A DNA stretch of 57,723 bases, from assembly GCA_020859845.1 (NCBI GenBank), contig JAJBVL010000065.1, positions 14,786-72,508 on the forward strand. Reading direction: 5' to 3'. The stretch comes from Bacteroidales bacterium (GTDB lineage Bacteria > Bacteroidota > Bacteroidia > Bacteroidales > Muribaculaceae). Below, piece after piece: positions 43,717 to 52,750 of the stretch. A program made the translations under genes and the position numbers. Positions within the stretch are counted from its first letter, which is position 1; every line of letters starts with the position of its first letter. The notes beneath the pieces were generated by a model, which made no database searches, had not been told where the DNA came from, and worked only from the letters and a program-made list of their open reading frames with translations.

Positions 43717-45111
43717 ATGGGAAAGACTCTTTTCGATAAGATATGGGATGCCCACGTGGTGTCGGAGATACCCGATGGTCCCTGTCAACTTTATATCGAT
43801 CGCCATTACTGTCATGAGGTGACCAGCCCTCAGGCTTTTGATGGCCTGCGTCGACGTGGCCTGAAGGTGTTTCGCCCCGCGCAGACCACGTGCTCGCCCG
43901 ACCATAATATCCCTACCCACGACCAGGACCGACCGATAGAAGATCCCGTGTCGCGCGCTCAAGTCGACACCCTGATGCGCAACGCTGCTGAGTTTGGACT
44001 GACCATTTATGGTATGTGCAACCCTCGCAACGGTATTATCCACGTTATAGGCCCGGAGCAAGGATTGACTCTCCCTGGTGCCACCATAGTGTGTGGCGAT
44101 AGCCACACGTCGACCCATGGCGCCTTTGGCGCCGTGGCCTTTGGCATAGGCACGAGCGAGGTGGAGATGGTGCTGGCCTCGCAGTGTATCCTCCAGCCGC
44201 GCCCCAAGACCATGCGTATCACGGTCAACGGCCGTCTGCGCCCTGGAGTCACCGCCAAGGATATCGCCCTCTATATCATCGCCAAGATGACAACGAGTGG
44301 CGCCACGGGCTACTTCGTTGAGTATGCTGGCGAGGCCATCCGCTCGCTGTCGATGGAGGAGCGTATGACCGTCTGCAACCTCTCTATTGAGATGGGCGCA
44401 CGCGGTGGTATGATAGCTCCCGACGAGACTACTTTCGAGTATGTCAAGGGACGCGACAACGCGCCTAAAGGCGAGGCTTGGGAAAAAGCTGTGGCCTATT
44501 GGCGCACACTGGCCAGCGACCCCGATGCCCACTTTGATGCTGAGGTGACCTTCGACGCTGCCGACATAGAGCCGCGCGTCACCTATGGCACCAATCCTGG
44601 CATGGGCATTGGCATCTCAGAGACCATCCCTGAGCTTCCTGCTGATGCCGACGCTGCTGCTCGCGCTTCGTTTGACAAGTCGCTGGCCTATATGGGCTTC
44701 AAGAGCGGACAGAAGATTGAGGGCACGCCTATCGATTATGTCTTTTTGGGAAGCTGCACCAACGGCCGCATTGAGGACTTCCGCGCCTTTGCCTCGTATG
44801 TAAAGGGCAAAAAAAAGGCTGAGGGAGTCACGGCATGGCTTGTCCCCGGCTCATGGCGCGTCTTGGAGCAGATCAAGGCCGAGGGCATCGACAAAATATT
44901 GGAGGAGGCTGGCTTTGAGCTACGTCAACCGGGATGCTCGGCCTGCCTGGCAATGAACGACGACAAGGTGCCCTCGGGCAAACTCGCCGTCTCCACCTCC
45001 AATCGCAACTTTGAAGGCCGTCAGGGCCCTGGCGCACGCACCATCCTTGCTGGCCCCCTCGTGGCAGCAGCCTCAGCCGTAGCCGGGCGTCTTACCGACC
45101 CTCGCTTATAA
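43717..45111 (+). CDS. leuC: 3-isopropylmalate dehydratase large subunit
   Basis: A 464-residue aconitase-family large subunit. With LeuD it isomerises 2- to 3-isopropylmalate. The [4Fe-4S] ligands lie in [24 protein letters not shown] and GCSACLAMN. The ATG at 43717 gives the standard start [15 protein letters not shown]; the longer frame reaching back into leuA is not used. It is 19 bp behind leuA, and its stop lies in the first unit of a 9-bp repeat. Confidence 0.95.
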   Translation: MGKTLFDKIWDAHVVSEIPDGPCQLYIDRHYCHEVTSPQAFDGLRRRGLKVFRPAQTTCSPDHNIPTHDQDRPIEDPVSRAQVDTLMRNAAEFGLTIYGMCNPRNGIIHVIGPEQGLTLPGATIVCGDSHTSTHGAFGAVAFGIGTSEVEMVLASQCILQPRPKTMRITVNGRLRPGVTAKDIALYIIAKMTTSGATGYFVEYAGEAIRSLSMEERMTVCNLSIEMGARGGMIAPDETTFEYVKGRDNAPKGEAWEKAVAYWRTLASDPDAHFDAEVTFDAADIEPRVTYGTNPGMGIGISETIPELPADADAAARASFDKSLAYMGFKSGQKIEGTPIDYVFLGSCTNGRIEDFRAFASYVKGKKKAEGVTAWLVPGSWRVLEQIKAEGIDKILEEAGFELRQPGCSACLAMNDDKVPSGKLAVSTSNRNFEGRQGPGARTILAGPLVAAASAVAGRLTDPRL

Positions 45112-45134
45112 GCCCTATAGGCCCCATATCATCC
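45108..45134. repeat. 9-bp tandem repeat (ATAAGCCCT), 3 units
   Basis: ATAAGCCCT, ATAGGCCCC and ATATCATCC. The first unit contains the leuC TAA stop codon. It lies in the leuC-leuD gap. Confidence 0.75.
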
Positions 45135-45155
45135 ATAATCAACCCCCCAACGATA

Positions 45156-45749
45156 ATGAAGCAGAAATTTGATGTAGTGACTTCTCGGTGTGTGCCTCTG
45201 CCCATCGAGAATGTCGACACCGACCAGATAATCCCTGCTCGCTTCCTTAAAGCCACCTCGCGCGAAGGCTTTGGCGACAACCTCTTCCGCGACTGGCGCT
45301 TCGACAAGCAGGGCAACCCCATACCCTCATTCGTGCTCAACGACCCCACCTACAGTGGGTGCATACTTGTGGCCGGCAAGAACTTCGGTTCGGGCTCCAG
45401 CCGCGAGCATGCCGCGTGGGCCATCGCCGACTATGGCTTCCGTGTGGTGGTGTCGAGCTTCTTTGCCGACATCCACAAAAACAATGAGCTCAACAACTTC
45501 GTCCTTCCCGTAGTGGTGAGCGAAGCTTTCTTGAGCGAGCTTTTCAAGACTATACAGGACAATCCCCAAGCGGAGGTGCGTGTCGACCTCCCAGCCCAGA
45601 CCATTACCAATCTTACCACGGGAAACAGCGAGACTTTTGAAATCAACGCCTATAAGAAGCATTGTCTTCTCAACGGCCTTGACGACATTGACTATCTCGT
45701 AGAAAACCGCAGTAAAATTGCTCAATGGGAAAAGGCTCATGAATCGTAA
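45156..45749 (+). CDS. leuD: 3-isopropylmalate dehydratase small subunit
   Basis: A 197-residue swivel-domain subunit partnering LeuC. Blocks are NVDTDQIIPARFLK and the substrate-binding GKNFGSGSSREHAAWAI. Length is normal. The next gene begins 11 bp before its stop codon. Confidence 0.95.
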   Translation: MKQKFDVVTSRCVPLPIENVDTDQIIPARFLKATSREGFGDNLFRDWRFDKQGNPIPSFVLNDPTYSGCILVAGKNFGSGSSREHAAWAIADYGFRVVVSSFFADIHKNNELNNFVLPVVVSEAFLSELFKTIQDNPQAEVRVDLPAQTITNLTTGNSETFEINAYKKHCLLNGLDDIDYLVENRSKIAQWEKAHES

Positions 45750-47265
45750 TCATCCTGAGATAGAAATAATGGACACCACGCTACGCGACGGCGAGCAGAC
45801 CGGCGGCGTAGCGTTTGTGCCCCATGAAAAGCTGATGATAGCGCGCTTGCTGCTGGAGCAGCTCAAGGTCGACCGCATAGAGGTGGGCTCAGCGCGTGTC
45901 AGCGATGGAGAATTTGAGGCTGTAAAAATCATCTGCGACTGGGCTCGACGCCATGGCTATCTCGACCGTGTGGAGGTGTTGGCCTTTGTCGACCACACTA
46001 CCTCGGTCGACTGGGCAGTCGACGCCGGATGCAAGGTCATCAATCTCCTGTGTAAGGGCTCGGAGAAGCATTGCCGTGGCCAGCTTGGGAAGAGCCTCGA
46101 GGAGCATATCGAGGACATCACCGCTACAATCAACTATGCCACTACGCGAGGCCTCTCGGTCAACGTGTACCTCGAGGATTGGAGCAATGGCATGATGGCA
46201 TCGCCCGACTTCGTCTTTGGCCTCACCGATGCCCTCCAGCGCCTGCCTATCAAGCGCTTTATGCTGCCCGACACACTGGGAATCCTACAGCCCCTGCAGG
46301 TCATCAACTTCATGCGCCGCATGGTGCGCCGCTATCCTAAGCTCCACTTCGACTTCCATGCCCACAACGACTACGACCTGGCTGTGAGCAATGTCCTCGG
46401 TGCAGTGTTGGCTGGTTGTCATGGCCTTCACACCACCATCAATGGCCTTGGAGAGCGCGCAGGCAATGCGCCTTTGGCTTCCGTGCAAGCCATACTTAAA
46501 GATCACTTCGGCGCTACAACCCATATCGACGAGCGCAAGCTCAACGACGTGAGCCGCGTGGTGGAGAGTTACTCGGGCATCTCCATTCCTCCCAACAAGC
46601 CGGTGGTGGGCGACAGCGTGTTTACACAAGTGGCTGGCATTCATGCCGACGGCGACAATAAAAACAATCTCTACTGCAACCGCTTGCTCCCCGAGCGTTT
46701 TGGCCGTAAACGCGAGTATGCCCTGGGCAAGACCAGTGGCAAAGCCAACATTCGCAAGAATCTCGAAGACCTTGGCCTTCACCTCGATGAGGAGGCTATG
46801 CGCAAGGTGACCGATCGCATCATCGAGCTCGGCGATAAAAAAGAACTCGTTACACAGGAAGACCTTCCATATATTATCTCCGATGTGCTTAAGCATGTCG
46901 ACATGGAGGAGAAGGTGCGCCTGCTGAGCTATTTCGTCACCCTTACCTATGGCCTTAAGCCAATGGCAACCCTCAAGATTGAGATCAATGGACAGGAGTT
47001 TGAGGCTTCGGCCTCGGGTGATGGTCAGTATGACGCCTTTGTGCGCGCTCTGCGCAAGGTTTATAAAGACCGTCTTGGCCGCAAGTTCCCCCGGCTGCTC
47101 AACTATGCTGTCACCATTCCGCCTGGCGGCCGCACTGATGCCTTCGTGCAGACCGTCATCACTTGGAGCTACGAGGACAAGGAGTTTCGCACCCGTGGCC
47201 TCGATGCCGACCAGACAGAGGCTGCCATCAAGGCCACCATCAAGATGCTTAATATTATAGAGTGA
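45739..47265 (+). CDS. Second isopropylmalate/citramalate synthase-family enzyme
   Basis: A 508-residue DRE-TIM metallolyase of the LeuA/CimA group. The catalytic start is [16 protein letters not shown], the metal motif is HAHNDYDLAVSN, and NGLGERAGNAPLASV follows. A C-terminal regulatory domain (about 390-508) contains ASASGDGQYDAFVRAL. It is clearly distinct from the leuA gene in the same operon. The likely role is (R)-citramalate synthase for isoleucine from pyruvate, or a differently regulated isopropylmalate synthase; the sequence does not settle this. The ATG at 45739 overlaps leuD. Confidence 0.85.
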   Translation: MNRNHPEIEIMDTTLRDGEQTGGVAFVPHEKLMIARLLLEQLKVDRIEVGSARVSDGEFEAVKIICDWARRHGYLDRVEVLAFVDHTTSVDWAVDAGCKVINLLCKGSEKHCRGQLGKSLEEHIEDITATINYATTRGLSVNVYLEDWSNGMMASPDFVFGLTDALQRLPIKRFMLPDTLGILQPLQVINFMRRMVRRYPKLHFDFHAHNDYDLAVSNVLGAVLAGCHGLHTTINGLGERAGNAPLASVQAILKDHFGATTHIDERKLNDVSRVVESYSGISIPPNKPVVGDSVFTQVAGIHADGDNKNNLYCNRLLPERFGRKREYALGKTSGKANIRKNLEDLGLHLDEEAMRKVTDRIIELGDKKELVTQEDLPYIISDVLKHVDMEEKVRLLSYFVTLTYGLKPMATLKIEINGQEFEASASGDGQYDAFVRALRKVYKDRLGRKFPRLLNYAVTIPPGGRTDAFVQTVITWSYEDKEFRTRGLDADQTEAAIKATIKMLNIIE

Positions 47266-47300
47266 CAGAGCAGAGCACAGAGTGACAGAGCTGCGCACAG
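47261..47300. repeat. Two 20-bp direct repeats at the leuA2 stop
   Basis: AGTGACAGAGCAGAGCACAG (47261-47280) and AGTGACAGAGCTGCGCACAG (47281-47300) differ at two bases. The stop codon of leuA2 lies in the first copy. An A/T-rich ATTAGA repeat follows up to leuB at 47344. Confidence 0.85.
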
Positions 47301-47343
47301 AGAGATAGAAATTAGAGTATTAGAAATTAGAAAATATAGAATC

Positions 47344-48405
47344 ATGCACTTTAATATTGCAGTCCTCCCCGGCGACGGCATCGGCCCCGAGATTTCGCGT
47401 CAAGGCGTTGATGTGATGACCGCCGTGTGTGAGAAGTTTGGCCACACGGTCAAGTATGAATATGCCCTTTGTGGCGCCGACGCTATCGACAAGGTGGGCG
47501 ACCCCTTCCCCGAGCGCACTTATGAGATATGTCGCGATGCCGACGCTGTGTTGTTCTCAGCCGTGGGCCATCCCAAGTTTGACAACGACCCCAATGCCAA
47601 GGTGCGTCCCGAGCAGGGGCTGCTGGCTATGCGCAAGCGCCTGGGGCTGTTTGCCAATATCCGGCCTGTGGAGACCTTCAAATGCTTGCTCCATAAGTCG
47701 CCTCTGCGCGAGGAGCTGGTAAAGGGAGCCGACTTTGTATGCATCCGCGAACTCACTGGCGGCATGTATTTCGGCGAGAAACTCGAAGGCACAGAACGCG
47801 CCTACGACACCTGCCTCTACACCCGTCCCGAGGTAGAGCGCATTCTGCGCGTGGCTTATGAGTATGCACGTCGCCGTCGCCGTCATCTGACGGTGGTCGA
47901 CAAAGCCAATGTCTTGGCCTCAAGTCGCTTATGGCGCAAGGTAGCGCAGGAGATGGCTCCAGAGTATCCAGATGTTACGACCGACTTTATGTATGTCGAC
48001 AATGCCGCCATGCGCATGATCCAAGAGCCCACCTACTTTGACGTGATGGTGACTGAAAACACCTTTGGCGACATACTTACCGACGAAGGAAGCGTCATCT
48101 CTGGCTCTATGGGCCTTCTGCCCTCTGCCTCCACAGGCGAGAGCACCCCGGTGTTTGAGCCTATCCACGGTTCGTGGCCTCAGGCTGCTGGCAAGAACAT
48201 CGCCAATCCTTTGGCGCAAATCCTCTCTGTGGCCATGCTCTTTGAGTATTTCAATCTCATGGAGGAAGGTCGCTTAATACGCGAGGCCGTCAATGCATCG
48301 CTTGATGCCGATGTGCGCACTCCCGAGATTCAAGTTGAGGGTGGCGCTCATTATGGCACCAAGGAGGTCGGCGCATGGATCGTCGACTATATCCGTCGCA
48401 AATAA
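47344..48405 (+). CDS. leuB: 3-isopropylmalate dehydrogenase
   Basis: A 353-residue NAD-dependent decarboxylating dehydrogenase, the last specific step to 2-oxoisocaproate. Typical blocks are [51 protein letters not shown] and [18 protein letters not shown]. It ends the leucine operon and is followed by the triple-hairpin region at 48429-48515. Confidence 0.96.
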   Translation: MHFNIAVLPGDGIGPEISRQGVDVMTAVCEKFGHTVKYEYALCGADAIDKVGDPFPERTYEICRDADAVLFSAVGHPKFDNDPNAKVRPEQGLLAMRKRLGLFANIRPVETFKCLLHKSPLREELVKGADFVCIRELTGGMYFGEKLEGTERAYDTCLYTRPEVERILRVAYEYARRRRRHLTVVDKANVLASSRLWRKVAQEMAPEYPDVTTDFMYVDNAAMRMIQEPTYFDVMVTENTFGDILTDEGSVISGSMGLLPSASTGESTPVFEPIHGSWPQAAGKNIANPLAQILSVAMLFEYFNLMEEGRLIREAVNASLDADVRTPEIQVEGGAHYGTKEVGAWIVDYIRRK

Positions 48406-48428
48406 GACCTTCATTATGGAAAACGTAT

Positions 48429-48515
48429 CCGGATGGTTAGCTCCGAAGGAGCCTATCTTCTGAAAAGCCGCGGGCTAAAGCCCGCGGCTTTTCAGAAAGG
48501 TCGCCTTTCAGGCGA
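48429..48515. terminator. Triple-hairpin module, bidirectional terminator
   Basis: Between convergent leuB and manC. The left hairpin is GCTCC-GAA-GGAGC (near 48440-48452). The central perfect 16-bp stem, CTGAAAAGCCGCGGGC (48460-48475) with 48480-48495, carries A and T runs on its outer sides. The right hairpin is TCGCC-TTTCA-GGCGA (near 48501-48515). The three-part plan resembles the elements near 1-308 and 22989-23121. Confidence 0.8.
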
Positions 48516-48524
48516 TGCATTCCT

Positions 48525-49607
48525 TTACAGGTATTTGTCGTCAAAGCGGGTCTGCACGTCGTTGACTATCTGCTTGATACGCTGCTCTTCGGCTTGCGGA
48601 CAGATGAGCAACACATCGCCTGCGTCGGCTATGATATAGTCTTTCAGTCCCGACACCACCACCAGTTTCTCGTCTCTGACGGCAAAGATGTTGCCCGTGG
48701 AGTTGTAGGTGATGACGTTGCAGTTCTGTGTTACGTTGGCGTCGCGATTCTTGGGCGAGTTGTCGTAGAGAGCGCTCCAGGTCCCCAAGTCGCTCCAGCC
48801 AAAGTTGACACATTCCACGTAGACATTCCCGGCTTTCTCCATTACTGCAAAGTCAATGGAGATGCTGGGGCATGCTGGGAAGTGCTGCTCGATGAAGGCG
48901 CGCTCACCGTCGGTGCCAAACACGTTGAGCCCCTTGTCAAACTCCAAGGCCAAGTCGGCCGCATAGCGATGCAAGGCGTCCTTGATGGCACGAGCGCTCC
49001 AGAGAAAGATGCCGGAGTTCCAGAAAAACTCTCCCGACTCCACAAAGACACGTGCCAGCTCCAAGTCGGGCTTCTCAGTGAAGGTCTTTACCTTCAGGAT
49101 GTCTTTTTCTACTGGCTCACCCACCTGGATATATCCATAGCCCGTCTCTGGGCGCGTGGGCTTGATGCCAAGCGTCAACAAGGCATCGCGCTCCTCCACA
49201 AACTCAAAGCCATTGCGAATAGCATCGATAAAGAGCTGTTCCCGGGTGATGAGATGGTCGCTGGGGGTCACGATCATGCAGGCCTCGGGGTCGCGTGCGG
49301 CGATATGATAGGTGGCCCACGCTATACAGGGAGCGGTGTTGCGGCGTGAGGGCTCAAGCAAGACGTTCTCGGGACGCACGTCGGGTAGCTGTTCGCTCAC
49401 CAGTGGTGCATACTGCTCGTTGGTGACCACGATTACATTCTCGCTCGGTATGAGCTCCAAGACACGGTCGTAGGTCATCTGCAGAAGCGAACGGCCTGTA
49501 CCAAAAAAGTCGATAAACTGCTTGGGGAGATGAGCGCGGCTATAAGGCCAGAAGCGGCTGCCGATGCCCCCGCACATTATCACGCAATATCTATGTTGAT
49601 TTTTCAT
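48525..49607 (-). CDS. manC: Mannose-1-phosphate guanylyltransferase
   Basis: A 360-residue nucleotidyltransferase making GDP-mannose from mannose 1-phosphate and GTP for glycans. The signature is GGIGSRFWPYSRAHLPKQF near residues 14-32. Further blocks are TPSDHLI and FTEKPDLELARVF. It lacks the C-terminal isomerase domain of bifunctional ManC, so it is the short monofunctional form. It is a single gene here, with no sugar operon around it. Confidence 0.9.
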   Translation of the reverse strand: MKNQHRYCVIMCGGIGSRFWPYSRAHLPKQFIDFFGTGRSLLQMTYDRVLELIPSENVIVVTNEQYAPLVSEQLPDVRPENVLLEPSRRNTAPCIAWATYHIAARDPEACMIVTPSDHLITREQLFIDAIRNGFEFVEERDALLTLGIKPTRPETGYGYIQVGEPVEKDILKVKTFTEKPDLELARVFVESGEFFWNSGIFLWSARAIKDALHRYAADLALEFDKGLNVFGTDGERAFIEQHFPACPSISIDFAVMEKAGNVYVECVNFGWSDLGTWSALYDNSPKNRDANVTQNCNVITYNSTGNIFAVRDEKLVVVSGLKDYIIADAGDVLLICPQAEEQRIKQIVNDVQTRFDDKYL

Positions 49608-49699
49608 AAGCTGATGTATAAGGTTGTGTATGCGAAATTAAGCATTTTTTGTTAATCGTGATAAATCGAAATGTTAAAGAATGTTATATTCCAACTTTG

Positions 49700-49730
49700 T
49701 TGCTATTCCTACCAATAATTCGTAACTTTG
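49700..49730 (+). promoter_or_regulatory. Promoter of panB
   Basis: TTG at 49700-49702, a 20-bp spacer, and TAACTTTG at 49723-49730. The ATG at 49758 is 27 nt downstream. Confidence 0.7.
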
Positions 49731-49757
49731 CAAGTTGAATTTAACCCCACTACTATT

Positions 49758-50576
49758 ATGTCAACCTACACAGAAACCAAACCAAAGGTGACCACACGCC
49801 GCATCCTCGAGATGAAGCAGCGCGGCGAGAAGATAGCATGTCTGACAGCTTACGATTATACAATGGCCCGTCTGGTCGACGAAGCCGGCACTGACCTAAT
49901 CCTCGTAGGCGACTCAGCCTCCAACGTGATGCTGGGCAATTTCACCACTCTTCCTATCACCCTCGATGAGATGATTACCTATGCTAAGGGCGTGGTGCGT
50001 GGCGTCAAGCGTGCTTTGGTGGTAGTCGATCTCCCGTTTGGCTCTTATCAGGGCAATTCCAAGGAGGCTCTCACTTCGGCCATCCGAGTGATGAAAGAGA
50101 GTGGCGCCGAGGCCGTGAAGCTTGAAGGGGGCGCTGAGATACGCGAGTCGATAGAGCGTATTCTCTCCGCTGGTATCCCCGTGTGTGGCCATTTGGGCCT
50201 CACCCCTCAGTCGATTAATAAGTTTGGCACGTACACCGTTCGCGCTCGTCAGGAAGCAGAGGCGCAGAAGCTCATCGAGGATGCCCGTATGCTCGACTCT
50301 CTGGGATGCTTTGCCATCGTCTTGGAGAAAATCCCCGCAGAGCTTGCAGCGCGTGTGGCCAGCGAGGTTAGTGCCGCCATTATAGGCATAGGTGCTGGCA
50401 GCGGTGCTGATGGCCAGATTCTCGTCCTGCAAGATATGCTTGGAATGAACGATGGCTTTTCGCCTAAATTCTTGCGACGCTTTGCCGACATCGGCGATGC
50501 CATCCGTCGCGGCGTTAGCCACTATGTGGAGGATGTAAAGAATATCGACTTCCCCTCTGCCGAGGAGCAATATTAA
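49758..50576 (+). CDS. panB: 3-methyl-2-oxobutanoate hydroxymethyltransferase
   Basis: A 272-residue PanB, the first committed step of pantothenate and CoA synthesis (2-oxoisovalerate to ketopantoate). Blocks are [40 protein letters not shown] and [14 protein letters not shown]. The start is ATG 49758; an upstream TTG would lie inside the promoter box. The substrate also feeds the leucine operon nearby. Confidence 0.95.
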   Translation: MSTYTETKPKVTTRRILEMKQRGEKIACLTAYDYTMARLVDEAGTDLILVGDSASNVMLGNFTTLPITLDEMITYAKGVVRGVKRALVVVDLPFGSYQGNSKEALTSAIRVMKESGAEAVKLEGGAEIRESIERILSAGIPVCGHLGLTPQSINKFGTYTVRARQEAEAQKLIEDARMLDSLGCFAIVLEKIPAELAARVASEVSAAIIGIGAGSGADGQILVLQDMLGMNDGFSPKFLRRFADIGDAIRRGVSHYVEDVKNIDFPSAEEQY

Positions 50577-50606
50577 TCCCCCTTTCCCGATTAAATCCAC
50601 CAAGAG

Positions 50607-51935
50607 ATGATAAAGAAGATACTTCGCCTTGGATTTCCCATCTTGATTGCCCAGCTGGGCATGATAGTGGTGGGGTTTGCCGACACCAAGATGGTGGGCC
50701 TCTACTCCACCGAGGCGTTGGCTTCTGCGTCGTTTGTCAACAATCTCTTCACCACTGCCATCATGGTATGCATGGGCTTTGGATATGGCCTCACGCCGCT
50801 TGTCGGAGCCCTCTTCACTCAGCGTCGTCTCGGCGATATTGGTGGCATGGTGCGCACGGCCCTTATTCTCAACGTGGCTCTTGCGGTGGCTGTGACGCTC
50901 GTCATGGTGGTGGTCTACTTCAACGTGGAACGCATGGGGCAGCCTGAGCAACTCATTCCCCTTATCAAGCCCTATATGCTGCTCTATATCTTAGGTATTC
51001 TACCCATTGCCCTCTTCAATGTCTTTGCCCAGTGGAGCTTTGGCATCACCAATACCAGCCTCCCCATGTGGATCACTCTTGGGGCCAATGCTCTCAATAT
51101 CCTTGGCAACTGGGTGCTTATCTATGGCAACTGGGGCTTTCCTGAGCTGGGGCTTCAAGGCGCCGGCATTTCCACTCTCATCTCGCGCTGGCTGTGTCCG
51201 GTGGTGTTGATTACCATCTTCTTCACCGCAAGGCGCTTTAGGGAGTATAGCCGAGGCTTTGTCCATGGTAGGCTTATGAAGCGACAAGTGGGGCAGATCA
51301 ATCGCACGTCGTGGCCCGTATCTCTTCAGATGTTTTTCGAGACCAGCTGTTTCTCTCTTAGTGGCGTGATGGCTGGCTGGATAGGCGCCATCGAGCTCGC
51401 CTCGTTCCAGATTCTGATGGTGGTGGGCACCATGGGCTTCTGCATATATGCCAGTATGGCCAATGCTGTATCGGTATTGGTGGCTAATGCCGCGGGCCTC
51501 AACGACCAGCGCTTGATGCGCCGCACAGCTTTTACCGGCTATGCCATTATCTTGGTGATGGCCGTCGTGGCTTGTTTCTTCTTCATCTTCTGCGCTAAGC
51601 CCATCATCCATCAGTTCACGGAGGATGAGGCAGTGCTTACCGTGGCCGTTAGTCTGATTATCCCGTTGGCTCTCTATCAGGTGGCTGATGCCACTCAGAT
51701 AACGTTTGCCAACGCCCTGCGAGGCACGGCCAACGTCCTGCCTATGATATGGATTGCCTTTGTGAGCTATGTCATAGTGGGTCTCCCCGTCACGTATATC
51801 ATAGCCTTCCCTTTGGAGATGGGCATCTATGGTATCATCCTTAGTTTTTCAGTATCCCTATTTTTAGCTGCAGTCCTCTTCCTCTATTACTTTATGCGCA
51901 CCACCTCTCGCCCCTTGCTCTCTTCCCCCCACTAA
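50607..51935 (+). CDS. MATE-family efflux transporter
   Basis: A 442-residue membrane protein with about twelve helices, matching MATE exporters that expel cationic or aromatic compounds using Na+ or H+. Visible blocks are FPILIAQLGMIVVGFADTKMVG and FGYGLTPLVGALF in the first half, and the matching ASFQILMVVGTMGFCIYASM in the second. It follows panB by 30 bp and could be co-transcribed. The substrate is unknown. Confidence 0.9.
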   Translation: MIKKILRLGFPILIAQLGMIVVGFADTKMVGLYSTEALASASFVNNLFTTAIMVCMGFGYGLTPLVGALFTQRRLGDIGGMVRTALILNVALAVAVTLVMVVVYFNVERMGQPEQLIPLIKPYMLLYILGILPIALFNVFAQWSFGITNTSLPMWITLGANALNILGNWVLIYGNWGFPELGLQGAGISTLISRWLCPVVLITIFFTARRFREYSRGFVHGRLMKRQVGQINRTSWPVSLQMFFETSCFSLSGVMAGWIGAIELASFQILMVVGTMGFCIYASMANAVSVLVANAAGLNDQRLMRRTAFTGYAIILVMAVVACFFFIFCAKPIIHQFTEDEAVLTVAVSLIIPLALYQVADATQITFANALRGTANVLPMIWIAFVSYVIVGLPVTYIIAFPLEMGIYGIILSFSVSLFLAAVLFLYYFMRTTSRPLLSSPH

Positions 51936-51937
51936 CA

Positions 51938-52036
51938 CTTTTGCCTTTTGCCTTAATACTTTTGCTTTAGTACTTTTGCCTTTTGCCTTAATCCTTTTGA
52001 CTTAACCCTTTTGACTTTTGCCTTAACACTTTTGAC
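51938..52036. repeat. 7-bp tandem repeat (inverted orientation), about 13 units
   Basis: Units CTTTTGC and CTTTTGA with ACTTAATA-type interruptions run between the MATE gene stop (51935) and the convergent DUF4294 gene stop (52040). It is the reverse-complement form of the AAAAGTC/AAAAGGC family. Confidence 0.88.
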
Positions 52037-52039
52037 TTA

Positions 52040-52714
52040 TTACAGCATTCCTTGCTCCACGGCCACGGCCACGCGCTCAATGATGGCGTCTTGACGGTTT
52101 TTGTCGGGGTCATAGTCGCCCTTGAGGTTTACGCCAAAGAGGCGCCCAAACGTCTGCCAAAAGCCCGCACGAAAACTCCCCAGGAAGGCTTTGATGATGT
52201 TGTAGCTGCTTTGGTTGGTTTCGCGTTTGATTAGTTTCACTAAGGTCTGCGCTTGGCCCTTTGTAAACTTTTTGAGCACCGGTTTATATTGCTCAAAGAG
52301 GTCGTGCTCCATCTGCTTGAGATGCTTTTCGCGCTCTTCCTGCGTGGGGAAAGTCTCGATGTATTCATACGTCTCGATGAGGGTGGCGCAGATGAGCTTG
52401 GCGTAGGGGAGGGTCTTCTTCACGTCGCGCACAGTCTTCCAGTAGAAGTCTTCCTCCTTCTTGTTCTTAAACTTCAGCTCGGGGTAGACTACCACCTCGT
52501 TGAGCACGTACATCCTCACCGTCTCGCCGTTGATCTCCGTATAGTAGTAGCCTCGGATAGCCTTCTTGCGGCCTGAGCCGGGGTTTTCGAGGTCCACCTC
52601 AAGGCCTGGTGTAGATGGCTGGCTGTCCTGCGCAAAAGCAGATAGCGATGCCGGCAGCGCCATGAGCGCCGCCAGCATCGTCGTTGTTATTCTGGATTTG
52701 AGAGAGATTGACAA
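52040..52714 (-). CDS. DUF4294 exported protein
   Basis: A 224-residue protein with a signal peptide (cleavage near AFA-QD, about 29) and a DUF4294 body (YYTEINGETVRMYVLNEVVVYPELKFKNKKEEDFYWKTVRDVKK, split here as the family block near 57-100). It is helix-rich and charged, of unknown function, restricted to Bacteroidetes. It is 36 bp behind nadB, likely in the greA-HIT-nadB-DUF4294 transcript. Confidence 0.82.
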   Translation of the reverse strand: MSISLKSRITTTMLAALMALPASLSAFAQDSQPSTPGLEVDLENPGSGRKKAIRGYYYTEINGETVRMYVLNEVVVYPELKFKNKKEEDFYWKTVRDVKKTLPYAKLICATLIETYEYIETFPTQEEREKHLKQMEHDLFEQYKPVLKKFTKGQAQTLVKLIKRETNQSSYNIIKAFLGSFRAGFWQTFGRLFGVNLKGDYDPDKNRQDAIIERVAVAVEQGML

Positions 52715-52750
52715 GAATAAAAGTAATAGAGAAGTTGTTTTAAAAAACGG

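Noticed and set aside
49728-49757. TTG start upstream of panB
   Set aside because: The codon lies in the promoter -7 box, so it would not be in the mRNA. The same reasoning excludes 55517 for the FKBP gene and 10006 for ftsX.
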